Part shown: piece after piece, positions 34,753-42,813 of the stretch
Numbering within the stretch: the stretch's first letter is position 1
Layout: the number at the start of each line of letters is the position of its first letter
Source: Enhygromyxa salina
GTDB taxonomy: Bacteria; Myxococcota_A; Polyangia; Nannocystales; Nannocystaceae
Direction of reading: 5' to 3'
Length of the DNA stretch: 64,000 nucleotides
NCBI RefSeq assembly: GCF_000737335.2
Contig: NZ_JMCC02000059.1
Coordinates: 37,880 to 101,879, forward strand
Notes under the pieces: model-generated
The model's input: the letters and a program-made list of their open reading frames with translations, nothing else
Told to the model about the DNA's origin: nothing
Databases searched by the model: none
Program-made: the position numbers and the translations under genes

Positions 34753-35922
34753 CTAGGGAGGATCCCCGAGGAGCACACCGAAACCCGCCCCCTTCCCGCC
34801 GATCCGCAGGCCGAAGCGCGCCCCCGGTTCGTACCAGCAGGGCTCCTCCAACTCGAGGTCGACGACAAGCGTACGGTCGTGATCGATCTCGAGATCCCAC
34901 CCACAGGCATGATCCGCGGCGAGCCGCATCGTCGCCCTGTGGATCGCCGTACGCAGGTGGAGGGTAAAGACCGCGCCGTCGAAGCTCCCGTGATAGCCGC
35001 AGACCTCGCGAGCCTGGAGGTGGACCGCCGCGCGGACCCGCCGGCGAAGCTCCCCGGGCGTCCGCAGGGCGGTCAGCAGATCGCCGCGCTTCACCTCGGC
35101 AAAGCGCGTGTTTTCCAGGAGCAGCCCGACGACGTCGCCGGCCTCCGCCTCGACCAGACGCCTGCGAAACACTTCGATGCCGAGGACCCGCTTCGTCGTC
35201 GTTGGCGAGCCGTGGAGGGTCAGCGTATCGCCGGTACGCACGGTCCCCCGCTCGATCCGCCCGGTGACGATGAGCTGGTCTCGGGGCATGTTGAAGCGAT
35301 CCTCGATCGACAAGAAGAAGGGCTCGGTCCGCAGATCGCGACCGGGACGCGACGCGCTCTCGACGATCCACGCAACGAAGGGGCGCAAGAGGTCGGAGGT
35401 CGCCAGCGCGTCGGGGTCGGCCACCGCCTCGCGCAGCGAACCCCAGACGATCGGGGTCAATGCGGCAGGAAACCCCGCGCTCACCAGCTCCGTTCGTAGC
35501 TCGCCGGCATCGTGGTCCGACCTCGGATCGTCGATGACGACGGCGAGCGGACGCTCCCCCAGCGATCGGAGCAGCCGCAGGAGCGACCCAGTCGCCTGCC
35601 CGCGGAGGAACTCGAACGGCAAGACCACGACCCAGCCCCAGCCCCCATCGCCACAGACCAGGGCAGCGCCAGGAAAGGAGGTCGCGGGTAGATCGCGGTG
35701 GCTGACGCGAACCCCGTCGACGTTGTAGCTGCGCTGGTTGGGCTCGAGGCGCGGCTGGTCCCCGCTCGCCCCGTCCGGCGTCGACCCTGGGCGCCGGTCA
35801 CGATCGCCAAACCGTTCGCTCAACAGGCGCGAGAGCAGGCCGAGCGACTCCGCCGACGGCCCGACCGAGATCATGTGGAGGCGTTTCTGTTCGCCCCCCT
35901 GCGGCCGGTCCATCTCGGTCAT
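34753..35922 (-). CDS. EF-Tu-like protein with degenerate GTPase motifs
   Basis: A 389-residue protein aligned by eye to elongation factor Tu over its length. Domain 2 is obvious: PFFLSIEDRFNMPRDQLIVT, then GRIERGTVRTGDTLTLHG and EAGDVVGLLLENTRFAEVKR with GD. Domain 3 follows (AAVHLQAREVCGYHG, WYEPGARFGLRIGGKGAGFG). The G domain is shortened and has lost its nucleotide motifs. The P-loop GHVDHGKT becomes SVGPSAESLGLL (residues 19-30), the DCPGH switch region reads RDLPATS (residues 76-82), and NKxD is replaced by IDDPRSD (residues 130-136). FPAALTPIVWGSLREAV still matches the end of the EF-Tu G domain. It cannot be a normal GTPase; a regulatory or decoy role is inferred. Confidence 0.75.
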   Translation of the reverse strand: MTEMDRPQGGEQKRLHMISVGPSAESLGLLSRLLSERFGDRDRRPGSTPDGASGDQPRLEPNQRSYNVDGVRVSHRDLPATSFPGAALVCGDGGWGWVVVLPFEFLRGQATGSLLRLLRSLGERPLAVVIDDPRSDHDAGELRTELVSAGFPAALTPIVWGSLREAVADPDALATSDLLRPFVAWIVESASRPGRDLRTEPFFLSIEDRFNMPRDQLIVTGRIERGTVRTGDTLTLHGSPTTTKRVLGIEVFRRRLVEAEAGDVVGLLLENTRFAEVKRGDLLTALRTPGELRRRVRAAVHLQAREVCGYHGSFDGAVFTLHLRTAIHRATMRLAADHACGWDLEIDHDRTLVVDLELEEPCWYEPGARFGLRIGGKGAGFGVLLGDPP

Positions 35923-36056
35923 GCCGAGATGACTATACGTGGGCGTTTCACCGACCTACAGGTGCAGGTGATACGCCCGCGAGGACCGAGGGCCCTGGCG
36001 TCGCCAGCGTGGGCGGCCGGCATCCTTGGACCGCGTAGAGTATGCTGGTGCCGCCC

Positions 36057-36641
36057 ATGTACGCGCAGACGAACAGGCGGACGTCACCGCTCGGTGCGAG
36101 TCTGGTCCTCGGTCTGTGCGCCTGCGCCAGTTCGACCCCTGCCGCGTCGGACTCGCCTGGCGCGGCGCAGACGCTACCCATCATCATCGACGTGCCGGCC
36201 GAGTGTCGCGGTCCGGTGTCCACTGATCCGGAGTATTTTGCTGGGTTGTTCGGGACGGCCAAGGAAGACGAGTTGGTCTTCGAGCTGTATGGGATCCCGG
36301 TGCTCGTGCCCCGCGACCGCGTAGCGATCCCAGATCGCTACGCGAGCGCACAGGCGACGTTCGCCGAGGCCGAGACGCTCTATGCCGACCGGAACTACGC
36401 CGCGGCGGGTGCCCGGTTCGTGGCCGCGGCCGAACAGTTCTCGGTTGACGACGACTCGCCCTGGGCGGCCGAACTCGAGGCGACCCTCGAGTACACCTGC
36501 AAGAACGCGGTCCTGGCGATGTGGATGGCAGACGACCCGAGCTCCGCTCGGGCGCTCGCCGACGGAGCCAGCGACCCGGCCTGTCGACGCGGGGCCGCGC
36601 AACAGGTCGAGGAAGTCCTCGATCCCCACACAGACCTTTGA
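36057..36641 (+). CDS. lipoprotein with a TPR-like helical tail
   Basis: A 194-residue exported protein starting MYAQTNRRTSPLGASLVLGL, lipobox LCAC. The mature part begins with a short strand region (IIIDVPAECRGPVSTDPEYF) and a 'PRDRVAIPDRYASAQATFAE' turn. It continues with two or three helices (AETLYADRNYAAAGARFVAA, LEATLEYTCKNAVLAMWM) that fit one TPR-like hairpin. ATG 36042 is an alternative start. It is divergent from the EF-Tu-like gene. Function unknown. Confidence 0.72.
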   Translation: MYAQTNRRTSPLGASLVLGLCACASSTPAASDSPGAAQTLPIIIDVPAECRGPVSTDPEYFAGLFGTAKEDELVFELYGIPVLVPRDRVAIPDRYASAQATFAEAETLYADRNYAAAGARFVAAAEQFSVDDDSPWAAELEATLEYTCKNAVLAMWMADDPSSARALADGASDPACRRGAAQQVEEVLDPHTDL

Positions 36642-36734
36642 AATCACCGACTGCAGCCGCTGACCCGGTGAGCAGCGTCTACCTGTCGAGTTGCTGGACC
36701 AGGTCAACGAGGCCGGGGGAATCTTCATACCCCA

Positions 36735-37589
36735 CTACCGCACACGCTCGTGAACCGCAGGCCGCTCCGCGCCAGCACTACAGTGCTTGGAGGTGTTGGC
36801 GCGCGTAGAAGTTGCCGCGGTCCGGGGTCGACACCGCGGGCGTTCGCCGCCGAGCTTGCGGTAGGCCATGATCGCCAACGAAGTCGCAGCGGCCACCATC
36901 GTCGAGCGCAGCGACTCGATGTCGGCCGTCGCCTGCCGGAGCTCCGGGCGCCCGAGCAGCGAGCGGTGTAGCCCAGCCTCGACCTCGCTGCCCGAGATGT
37001 CGAGCGCGAGCATGCTCCTCGGGTCGAGCTCGATGACGATCCGCCTACGCAACGCACAGGCCTGCACCGAGCTGACCCCGGGAACGCCAAAGCTGTGCTT
37101 GACGAGGCGATCGTGGAGCTTCGTCAGCGTGGCCAGATCGATGTCGTCGCTACTCAGCGACCACCGCAGCTCGATCGAGCTGGGTCCCGCGGGCGGGAGC
37201 ACGACCGGGCCGTCGATGTCCGGCGGCAGACTCGAGCGCAGCTCGGCCAACGCCTCGACCACCGCCATCCTCCCTGCCTCGGCCGTGCCCCGAGTGAACT
37301 GGAGCTCGACCCGCGCGTGCCCCTCGCGGGCCTCGGAGGTGACGTGCGACACGCCGGGGACGCCGATGATCGCCGCCTCGATCGGCGAGACGATCAGGTG
37401 CTCGACGTCCGTGGCGCTGACGCCTGGCGCAGCCACTGCGACCGCCACGGGCGGGGTTGTATCCGCGGCTTGCTGGGCTGCTGGGGCTTGATCTGGGGCT
37501 CGATCTCGATCTGCTCGGGGCTCACGGCTGTGACACGCACCGACGAGGAGCGCGAGGCTGCACAGGACTCGCGGGACGCTCGCGCTCAC
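36735..37589 (-). CDS. lipoprotein with an RND-porter-like periplasmic domain
   Basis: A 284-residue exported protein from GTG 37589; the signal peptide SVPRVLCSLALLVGAC has lipobox LVGAC. After a Gln/Ala linker, residues about 45-220 resemble the first periplasmic porter half of AcrB/CusA-type RND pumps: PGVSATDVEHLIVSPIEAAI, GVPGVSHVTSEAREGHARVE, FGVPGVSSVQACALRRRIVI, then DISGSEVEAGLHRSL. No membrane transporter helices follow. RND porters normally work within a 12-helix pump, so a lipid-anchored single copy is odd. The last ~55 residues are Arg/Thr/Ser-rich and may reflect a frameshift near 36900. Confidence 0.6.
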   Translation of the reverse strand: MSASVPRVLCSLALLVGACHSREPRADRDRAPDQAPAAQQAADTTPPVAVAVAAPGVSATDVEHLIVSPIEAAIIGVPGVSHVTSEAREGHARVELQFTRGTAEAGRMAVVEALAELRSSLPPDIDGPVVLPPAGPSSIELRWSLSSDDIDLATLTKLHDRLVKHSFGVPGVSSVQACALRRRIVIELDPRSMLALDISGSEVEAGLHRSLLGRPELRQATADIESLRSTMVAAATSLAIMAYRKLGGERPRCRPRTAATSTRANTSKHCSAGAERPAVHERVR

Positions 37590-37864
37590 CCGCGGACTAC
37601 AGCGGAGCGGCACTGTCAGAGATACGGAATGGTCGAGTCCCCAGATGAAGCCGAATGTGCCAGTTGGCCACTCGCGATTCGCAGACCCATACTCGCTGCC
37701 GGGGATGATGGTGCCATCGTGCACGTCCCACCAGTCCAGGACGTGGAACCCGACCGGGCAAAACCCGTCCTCGGCTTCCGCTGCGATTACAGTGCCGCTC
37801 GCCAGATCGAGCACCTCGGTCTTGGTATACCCAGCCGTGCCTGCGGCTGGGTTATGGTTGTGAC

Positions 37865-38461
37865 GTGCGAGGACTCAACCTGGTCGCCGTCGTGGCGTTG
37901 GCGTCGGCGCTGTCGTCGGGCCTGGCGTGTGCGCCTCGTGTGGCCGCCGAGCTTGGTACGCCCGAACCCAAGCCCGAAGACGTGGAGCCGCTCGTCGTCG
38001 AGGCCCTGACCACACCCGCGCCGCTCGCCGTGACCACCGGCCCGGCGCCGGAAGCCCGCGTTCCTCCGCCGCCAGCGTACCCCGGCTTCCCCGCCGATCC
38101 GATCCGCAGCGAGGTCTTGCCCGACGGCCTCGTGCTGCACGACTACACCCCGGGGTCAGGCGCCCCTGCGCTGCCCGGCAACCGCGTCAGCATCCACTAC
38201 GTTGGCCAGCTGTTGGACGGGACCGAATTCGACTCGACCTACGCGCGCGCGACCCCCTTCGAGATCGAGCTTGGACTTGGGCGCATGATCCCGGGTATGG
38301 AGCGCGGGCTCGAGGGGGTCCGCGCGGGCATGCGCCGCACGCTGGTGATCCCGCCCGCGCTCGCCTATGGGGAGCGAGCGCCCGGCACGATCCCGGCCAA
38401 CGCCACGCTGGTGTTTTTCGTCGAGGTGCTGAGCGTCGAGCCCCGTCCCCCACGGCCGTAG
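37865..38461 (+). CDS. FKBP-type peptidyl-prolyl isomerase lipoprotein
   Basis: A 198-residue exported protein. The signal peptide ends in GLAC (lipobox) and a Pro-rich linker follows. The C-terminal ~110 residues are a complete FKBP domain: GNRVSIHYVGQLLDGTEFDS, then IELGLGRMIPGMERGLEGVR, RRTLVIPPALAYGERAPGTI and ATLVFFVEVLSVEP. The active-site Tyr, Phe and Asp (YVG, EFDS) and the closing aromatic pair are present, so it is probably active in folding exported proteins. GTG 37865 is the start. It stands alone, divergent from the RND-like lipoprotein. Confidence 0.92.
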   Translation: MRGLNLVAVVALASALSSGLACAPRVAAELGTPEPKPEDVEPLVVEALTTPAPLAVTTGPAPEARVPPPPAYPGFPADPIRSEVLPDGLVLHDYTPGSGAPALPGNRVSIHYVGQLLDGTEFDSTYARATPFEIELGLGRMIPGMERGLEGVRAGMRRTLVIPPALAYGERAPGTIPANATLVFFVEVLSVEPRPPRP

Positions 38462-38462
38462 T

Positions 38463-38672
38463 CTAGCCGACCATCCCACTTGGGCGTTGTCGTGCTTCGT
38501 AGTCATCGAAGACCCGAAGCCGCGTGATGAGGGCATGCTCGGCAACGTCGATACGTGCGGCAAATGTAGCGATCTCATCGTCGATCGCCTGAAGCTGCTC
38601 TTGGCTAAACGAATCATGCAATGTCGCGGCATCTGCCAGAGCTGGTCTGTTCCTGTCCAGCACCAACCCCAT
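38463..38672 (-). pseudogene. N-terminal remnant of a DUF222/HNH-endonuclease-like gene
   Basis: The minus-strand frame reads SQEQLQAIDDEIATFAARID then VAEHALITRLRVFD before diverging to a stop at 38465-38463. It matches the second remnant at 44989-45209 almost codon for codon, and both fit the N-terminus of the HNH-endonuclease (DUF222-like) proteins abundant in myxobacteria. The rest of the gene, including the HNH motif, is gone. Confidence 0.55.
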
Positions 38673-38795
38673 CAAACGGCCCTTGTCAGGGCCCGTCGTC
38701 GCTGACACGATGCCCGCCTGAGCCGCGACGTTCAGCAGCGACCGGACTCGCCAGCGGACTCCAGGTCGAGTGTCGAGGATGCCCTCGTCCGCGAC

Positions 38796-39290
38796 ATGCG
38801 GGACCGACTCGCGCGAGCGGTCGTGAAGGTGTGTCCGCCGGATCTCGCCGCTTCGGCCGACGACATCGTACAGCTGGCGATCATCCGGGTGCTCGCGGTC
38901 CTGCGTGCGCGAGATCGCGCAGGTGAGGGTGTCGAGCCGCCGTCTGCGTCCTATCTGTGGAAGGTCGCGTACACGACCACGATCGACGAGCTTCGCAAGA
39001 TGCAGAGCCGAGAGCGAACACGCGATCATGCGACCGGGGTCGTCGGGCCCGTCGAGGTGCCCACCCCAGACGGGGCCGTGGCTGCGTCGGAGGTCTCGGC
39101 CGCGCTGCGCAGCTGCCTGGGCGCGCTGCACGAGGATCGTCGTCGCGCGGTCGTGCTCCACTTGCAGGGGCACACGGTCGCCGAGACCGGCGGGCTGCTC
39201 GGCTGGACCCGCAAGCGGGCCGAGAACCTGATCTATCGCGGGCTGGCCGACCTGCGTCGCTGCCTCGGCAACAAGGGCTACGCACCATGA
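38796..39290 (+). CDS. RNA polymerase sigma-70-like (ECF-type) factor
   Basis: A 164-residue protein. ASADDIVQLAIIRVLAVLRA corresponds to sigma region 2.1/2.2 (DD.vQ..f..vl), and SYLWKVAYTTTIDELRK to 2.3/2.4. The C-terminus LGALHEDRRRAVVLHLQGHT, then VAETGGLLGWTRKRAENLIY, is a region-4 HTH. It would direct polymerase to a small regulon, presumably including its own operon. ATG 38796 is the only standard start in frame, although the preceding ~15 codons (EDALVRD) also look coding. Its stop overlaps the next start (ATGA), and the whole three-gene operon is coupled this way. Confidence 0.8.
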   Translation: MRDRLARAVVKVCPPDLAASADDIVQLAIIRVLAVLRARDRAGEGVEPPSASYLWKVAYTTTIDELRKMQSRERTRDHATGVVGPVEVPTPDGAVAASEVSAALRSCLGALHEDRRRAVVLHLQGHTVAETGGLLGWTRKRAENLIYRGLADLRRCLGNKGYAP

Positions 39291-40027
39291 GTGAGCACGA
39301 GCAAGCGCCCGATCACGAGCAGCTCGAGCGGCTGCGGACCGCGTTCGCTGCGGCCACGGTCGGCGAGCCCAACGACGATCCGAGCGACCCGAGCGATCCG
39401 ATCGATCCGAGCGACCCCAGCGACCCGATCGACCCCGAGAAAGTCTGGGCGGCAGCCCGGGGTGAGCTCGACCCACGCGAGACCGCGGCGCTGGTCGATC
39501 GTCTGCATCGCGATCCCCAGCTCGCGCTCGAGTGGCGCCTGGCCGTGGAATTGTCGGACACGAGCGCAGCGGTCACGCCGATCCGGGCTGCTGCCGATCG
39601 TCGCTACTGGGTCGCGGGCGCGCTGGCGCTGGCGACCGCCGCGGCCGTGACCGTCGTCGTGCTGCAAGACGGCGGCTCGCCCGAGCTCGACACCGACACC
39701 GTCACACCGGGGCTGCGCGGCCCCGAAGACACGGGGGGCGAGGCGGCGTTCTCGACCCCGATCGCCGAAGGCACCCGCGTGGCGTTGACGGGCTTCGAGC
39801 TGAGCTGGTCTGCGCGCGCTCGGGCCAGCCGCTACGAGCTGCAGGTCCGCACCGAGGCCCTCGATCTCGTGTACGAGGCGCGCGAGCTCCAGGCTGCCCG
39901 CGCGCGGGTACCCGGTGGCGTGCTGGCGTCACTCGAGCCGGGTCGGGTCTTGCTGTGGCAGGTGACAGCGGTGATGGCCGACGGCACCCGCGAGCGCGGC
40001 CCCGCGTGGCGCGTGGTCCTGGAATGA
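39287..40027 (+). CDS. single-pass membrane anti-sigma-like protein
   Basis: A 246-residue protein. A cytoplasmic N-terminus with a repetitive DPSDP/DPIDP segment (residues about 29-45) precedes a short 'RGELDPRETAALVDRLHRDP' helical motif like the C-terminal part of anti-sigma zinc-finger domains, without the Cys/His ligands. One membrane helix follows (VAGALALATAAAVTVVVLQ), then an outside FN3-like domain (ALTGFELSWSARARASRYEL, ALDLVYEARELQA, VLLWQVTAVMADG). The position between the sigma factor and the CHAT gene, with ATGA overlaps on both sides, supports a role in holding the sigma factor until an outside signal arrives. That is inference from context. Confidence 0.7.
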   Translation: MSEHEQAPDHEQLERLRTAFAAATVGEPNDDPSDPSDPIDPSDPSDPIDPEKVWAAARGELDPRETAALVDRLHRDPQLALEWRLAVELSDTSAAVTPIRAAADRRYWVAGALALATAAAVTVVVLQDGGSPELDTDTVTPGLRGPEDTGGEAAFSTPIAEGTRVALTGFELSWSARARASRYELQVRTEALDLVYEARELQAARARVPGGVLASLEPGRVLLWQVTAVMADGTRERGPAWRVVLE

Positions 40028-42738
40028 GCACGCGTTGGCGATCGCTGATCCCCGCGCTGCTGGGCGCGCTGTGGCTGTCGGTCCCGGTGGCGTGGGCCGG
40101 GCCGCCCAGCAGCGCGAGCTTGGCGAGCTGCCGCCGCGCTGCCAGCCAGGAGCCGGACACTCGCGAGGCGTGGGGCTGCTTTTACGATCACGCCCGTCAG
40201 GCCGGCGACTACGCGGCCTCGGCCGAGGCCCTGCGGGCTAGCCTCGCGCAGGCCGGCGAGCTCGAGCCGCGCGCGCGTGGCTACGCTCTGCTGGCGCTCG
40301 CCAACCTCGTCGGCGAGCTCGACACGACGGCGGCGGTCGAGCTCTACGAGCAAGCGGTGGTCGAGCTCGAGCGCGGCGGCGACTCGCTGGCGCTCACGCT
40401 CACGCTGCTCAACCTCGCCCACCGCCAGCGTGTCATGGGTGAGCTCGAGCGCAGCGCAGAGACCCTGCGCGCAGCCGAGCGCTCGGCCGCGGCCCACGGT
40501 GATCCCCGCTGGATCGCCACGGTCGCGGTCGAGCGAGTGCGTCACACCTTGCGTAGCTCCGGCGATCTCGGTGAGGCCGCGAGCATGCTCGGCGAGGTCG
40601 AGCCGCTGCTGTTTCCCGACGGCGACTACCAGTCGCAGGTCAATTGGCTCAGCGCAGCGGCGAGCGTGCACCGCCAGCTCGGCCAGCTCGACGAGGCGCG
40701 CGCGGCCCACGAGCGACTGATCGCGCTGACCGAGGGCGCCGACGATGCCTACGTCGAAGCCTCGGCTCGCTACAACCGCCTGGTCGTGATGCTCGAGCAG
40801 GCGCGCGCGCGTGGTGACGGATCCCCCAGCGCCGAGCTGGTCGCCGAGGTCGAGCGTGCGTTGGCGGTCAGCGTGCGCGGCGGCAACAAGTGGGTGGCCG
40901 GCCCGATGCGCTGCATCCACGCTGATCTGCTCCGCGCGCAGGGGCAGCTCGACGCGGCCGAGGCCAGCGCGCGTCGCTGTCGGGATGAGACCCGCGGCCT
41001 CGGTGATCCCCGCCTGGCCGCAGATGGTGTGCTGGCGGTGCTCGATGTGCTGATCACCAAGGGCCCGCTCTCGGCCGACGAGGCCGACGAGGCCGAGGCG
41101 CTGCTGGCCGAGGCCTGGCGCCACGCCGAGGCCAGCGGCGAGGCCCAGGTCCGCTACGCCGTCAGCGTGATCGAGGCCGAGCTGCGCTGGCGCACGGGCC
41201 CGCGCGAGCGTGCGATCGCAGCCAGCGAGGCTGTGCTCGTCACGCTCGAGCAGCTGCGCCTCGAGCAGTCCGATCCACTCAGCCGCGCCGAGTTTCAGGG
41301 GTCGCGGGCGCTGGGATACGAGCGCTACGTCGACCACCTCCTGCTGGCGGCGAAGGGCCGCGACGAAGCCCAGCTGCTGGCGGCGGCGTTCGAAGTTGGT
41401 GAGCGCTTCCGGGCTCGCGTGCTGTTCGAGTCGCTCGACGGCAGCGGGCGTGAGCACGCGACGCTCAGCCTGGCGGAGGTCGAGCTAGCGAGCTTCCAAC
41501 AGCTGCTTGGCCCCCGCGAGGCCGCGCTCGTCTACCAGCTGGCCAGCGCGCGCGACTTCGACGACCAGCGCCGCGGGTCGTGGGTGATGATCGTGACCCG
41601 CGACGCGGTGCGGGCCGTGCCGCTGACCGAGGTCGACGGACTGCGCGGGCGCATCGAGCTCTATACTGAGCTGGTCGAGCGCCGTGACGCGTCGATCGAC
41701 GAGGCTGCTGCGCGGCTGTGGTCGGCGCTGCTAGCCGATGCGCTGGCCGAGCTGCCGGCGCAGATCGACAGCCTCGCGCTGATCCTCGATGGGGTCTTGC
41801 ATCGGCTCCCCTTCGCCAGCTTGCGGTCCGGGCCGGACGCGCCGACGCTGGCCCAGCGCTACGCGACCAGCGTCGTGCCCTCGGCCCGCGTGCTCGCGCT
41901 GTGGTACCGGCACGAGGCCACCACGCACGAGACTCCGAAGGCCGTGCTGGCGCTGGCCGATCCGCCGCCCGTTGGTGCGCCGCTGCCCCCCAAGCCCGCT
42001 CCCGCGCGCAGCACCGGCACGACCCCCGAGATCGAGCTCGGACCGCTGCCCTTCGCGCGACGCGAGGCCAAGCTCGTCGCGCACGGCGACGACGATCTCG
42101 TGTGGGTCGGCGCCGCGGCCAGCGAGGCCGCGCTCGTCAACGCCGCGCTCGAGCGCTTCTCGGTCCTGCACCTGGCCACCCATGCGATCATCGACGAACG
42201 CCACCCTGGCCGCTCGGCGATCGTGCTCGCGCCAGGCGACGGCAACGATGGCATGCTGCAGGCGCGGGAGATCGCGCGCTTGGACTTGCGCGGCAAGCTG
42301 GTGGTGCTCTCGGCCTGCAGCAGCGCGCGTGATCGCGTCGTCGATGGCGAGGGCGTGATGGGCCTCGCGCACGCGCTGTTCGAGGCGGGTGCCCACGTTG
42401 TCGTGGGTGGTCTGTGGCCGCTGCGAGACGACGAAGCGCTGGCGCTGTTCGAGCGCTTCTATCGGCATCTCGATGCCGGGGAGAGCGTCGCGGCCGCTCT
42501 CGCTGCGGCCCAGCGCGAGCTCGCTGCGGCGGGGGCCAAGCCCGCAGCCTGGGCGGGCGTCGTGGTCCTGGGTGATGGCACCTTCGTGCCCTTCCCCGCG
42601 GGTCGCAGCCGGCCGAGCGACGCAGCGGTCACGCCCGACGGCGAGCCCGGCCGCGGACCCATGCTTGGCTGGATCCTTGGCGCGCTCGCGCTGCTCGGGG
42701 TCGCCGTGGTTGGCTGGCGCGTCGCCAAACCCAGCTGA
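40024..42738 (+). CDS. exported TPR-CHAT protein
   Basis: A 904-residue protein with an N-terminal signal helix (IPALLGALWLSVPVAWA) and a C-terminal membrane helix (MLGWILGALALLGVAVVGW). Residues about 35-450 are TPR-like repeats (LVGELDTTAAVELYEQAVVE, VMGELERSAETLRAAERSA, QLGQLDEARAAHERLIA). The C-terminal third is a CHAT caspase-like protease domain: VLHLATHAIIDERHP with His720 and GKLVVLSACSSARDRV with Cys765, followed by GVMGLAHALFEAGAHVVVGG and LWPL. The catalytic dyad is complete. Export with both ends at the membrane would put the protease in the periplasm. It closes the sigma operon. Confidence 0.9.
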   Translation: MSTRWRSLIPALLGALWLSVPVAWAGPPSSASLASCRRAASQEPDTREAWGCFYDHARQAGDYAASAEALRASLAQAGELEPRARGYALLALANLVGELDTTAAVELYEQAVVELERGGDSLALTLTLLNLAHRQRVMGELERSAETLRAAERSAAAHGDPRWIATVAVERVRHTLRSSGDLGEAASMLGEVEPLLFPDGDYQSQVNWLSAAASVHRQLGQLDEARAAHERLIALTEGADDAYVEASARYNRLVVMLEQARARGDGSPSAELVAEVERALAVSVRGGNKWVAGPMRCIHADLLRAQGQLDAAEASARRCRDETRGLGDPRLAADGVLAVLDVLITKGPLSADEADEAEALLAEAWRHAEASGEAQVRYAVSVIEAELRWRTGPRERAIAASEAVLVTLEQLRLEQSDPLSRAEFQGSRALGYERYVDHLLLAAKGRDEAQLLAAAFEVGERFRARVLFESLDGSGREHATLSLAEVELASFQQLLGPREAALVYQLASARDFDDQRRGSWVMIVTRDAVRAVPLTEVDGLRGRIELYTELVERRDASIDEAAARLWSALLADALAELPAQIDSLALILDGVLHRLPFASLRSGPDAPTLAQRYATSVVPSARVLALWYRHEATTHETPKAVLALADPPPVGAPLPPKPAPARSTGTTPEIELGPLPFARREAKLVAHGDDDLVWVGAAASEAALVNAALERFSVLHLATHAIIDERHPGRSAIVLAPGDGNDGMLQAREIARLDLRGKLVVLSACSSARDRVVDGEGVMGLAHALFEAGAHVVVGGLWPLRDDEALALFERFYRHLDAGESVAAALAAAQRELAAAGAKPAAWAGVVVLGDGTFVPFPAGRSRPSDAAVTPDGEPGRGPMLGWILGALALLGVAVVGWRVAKPS

Positions 42739-42786
42739 GCAAGTCCAGCTGAGCAAGTCCAGCTGAGCAAGTCCAGCTGAGGAAGT
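42731..42786 (+). repeat. four tandem 14-bp units spanning the CHAT gene stop
   Basis: CCAGCTGAGCAAGT occurs four times without gaps (the last with one change). The first copy covers the last codons and TGA of the CHAT gene, so the stop codon has been copied three more times. Confidence 0.92.
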
Positions 42787-42813
42787 CGGACGCTCGCGCA
42801 CGTCCATGGGGCG

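Noticed and set aside
37590..37814. Upstream extension of the RND-like lipoprotein gene (frame stays open, with residues like FCPVGFHVLDWWDVHDG)
   Set aside because: It would bury the signal peptide and lipobox in the middle of the protein. It may be a chance or decayed frame.
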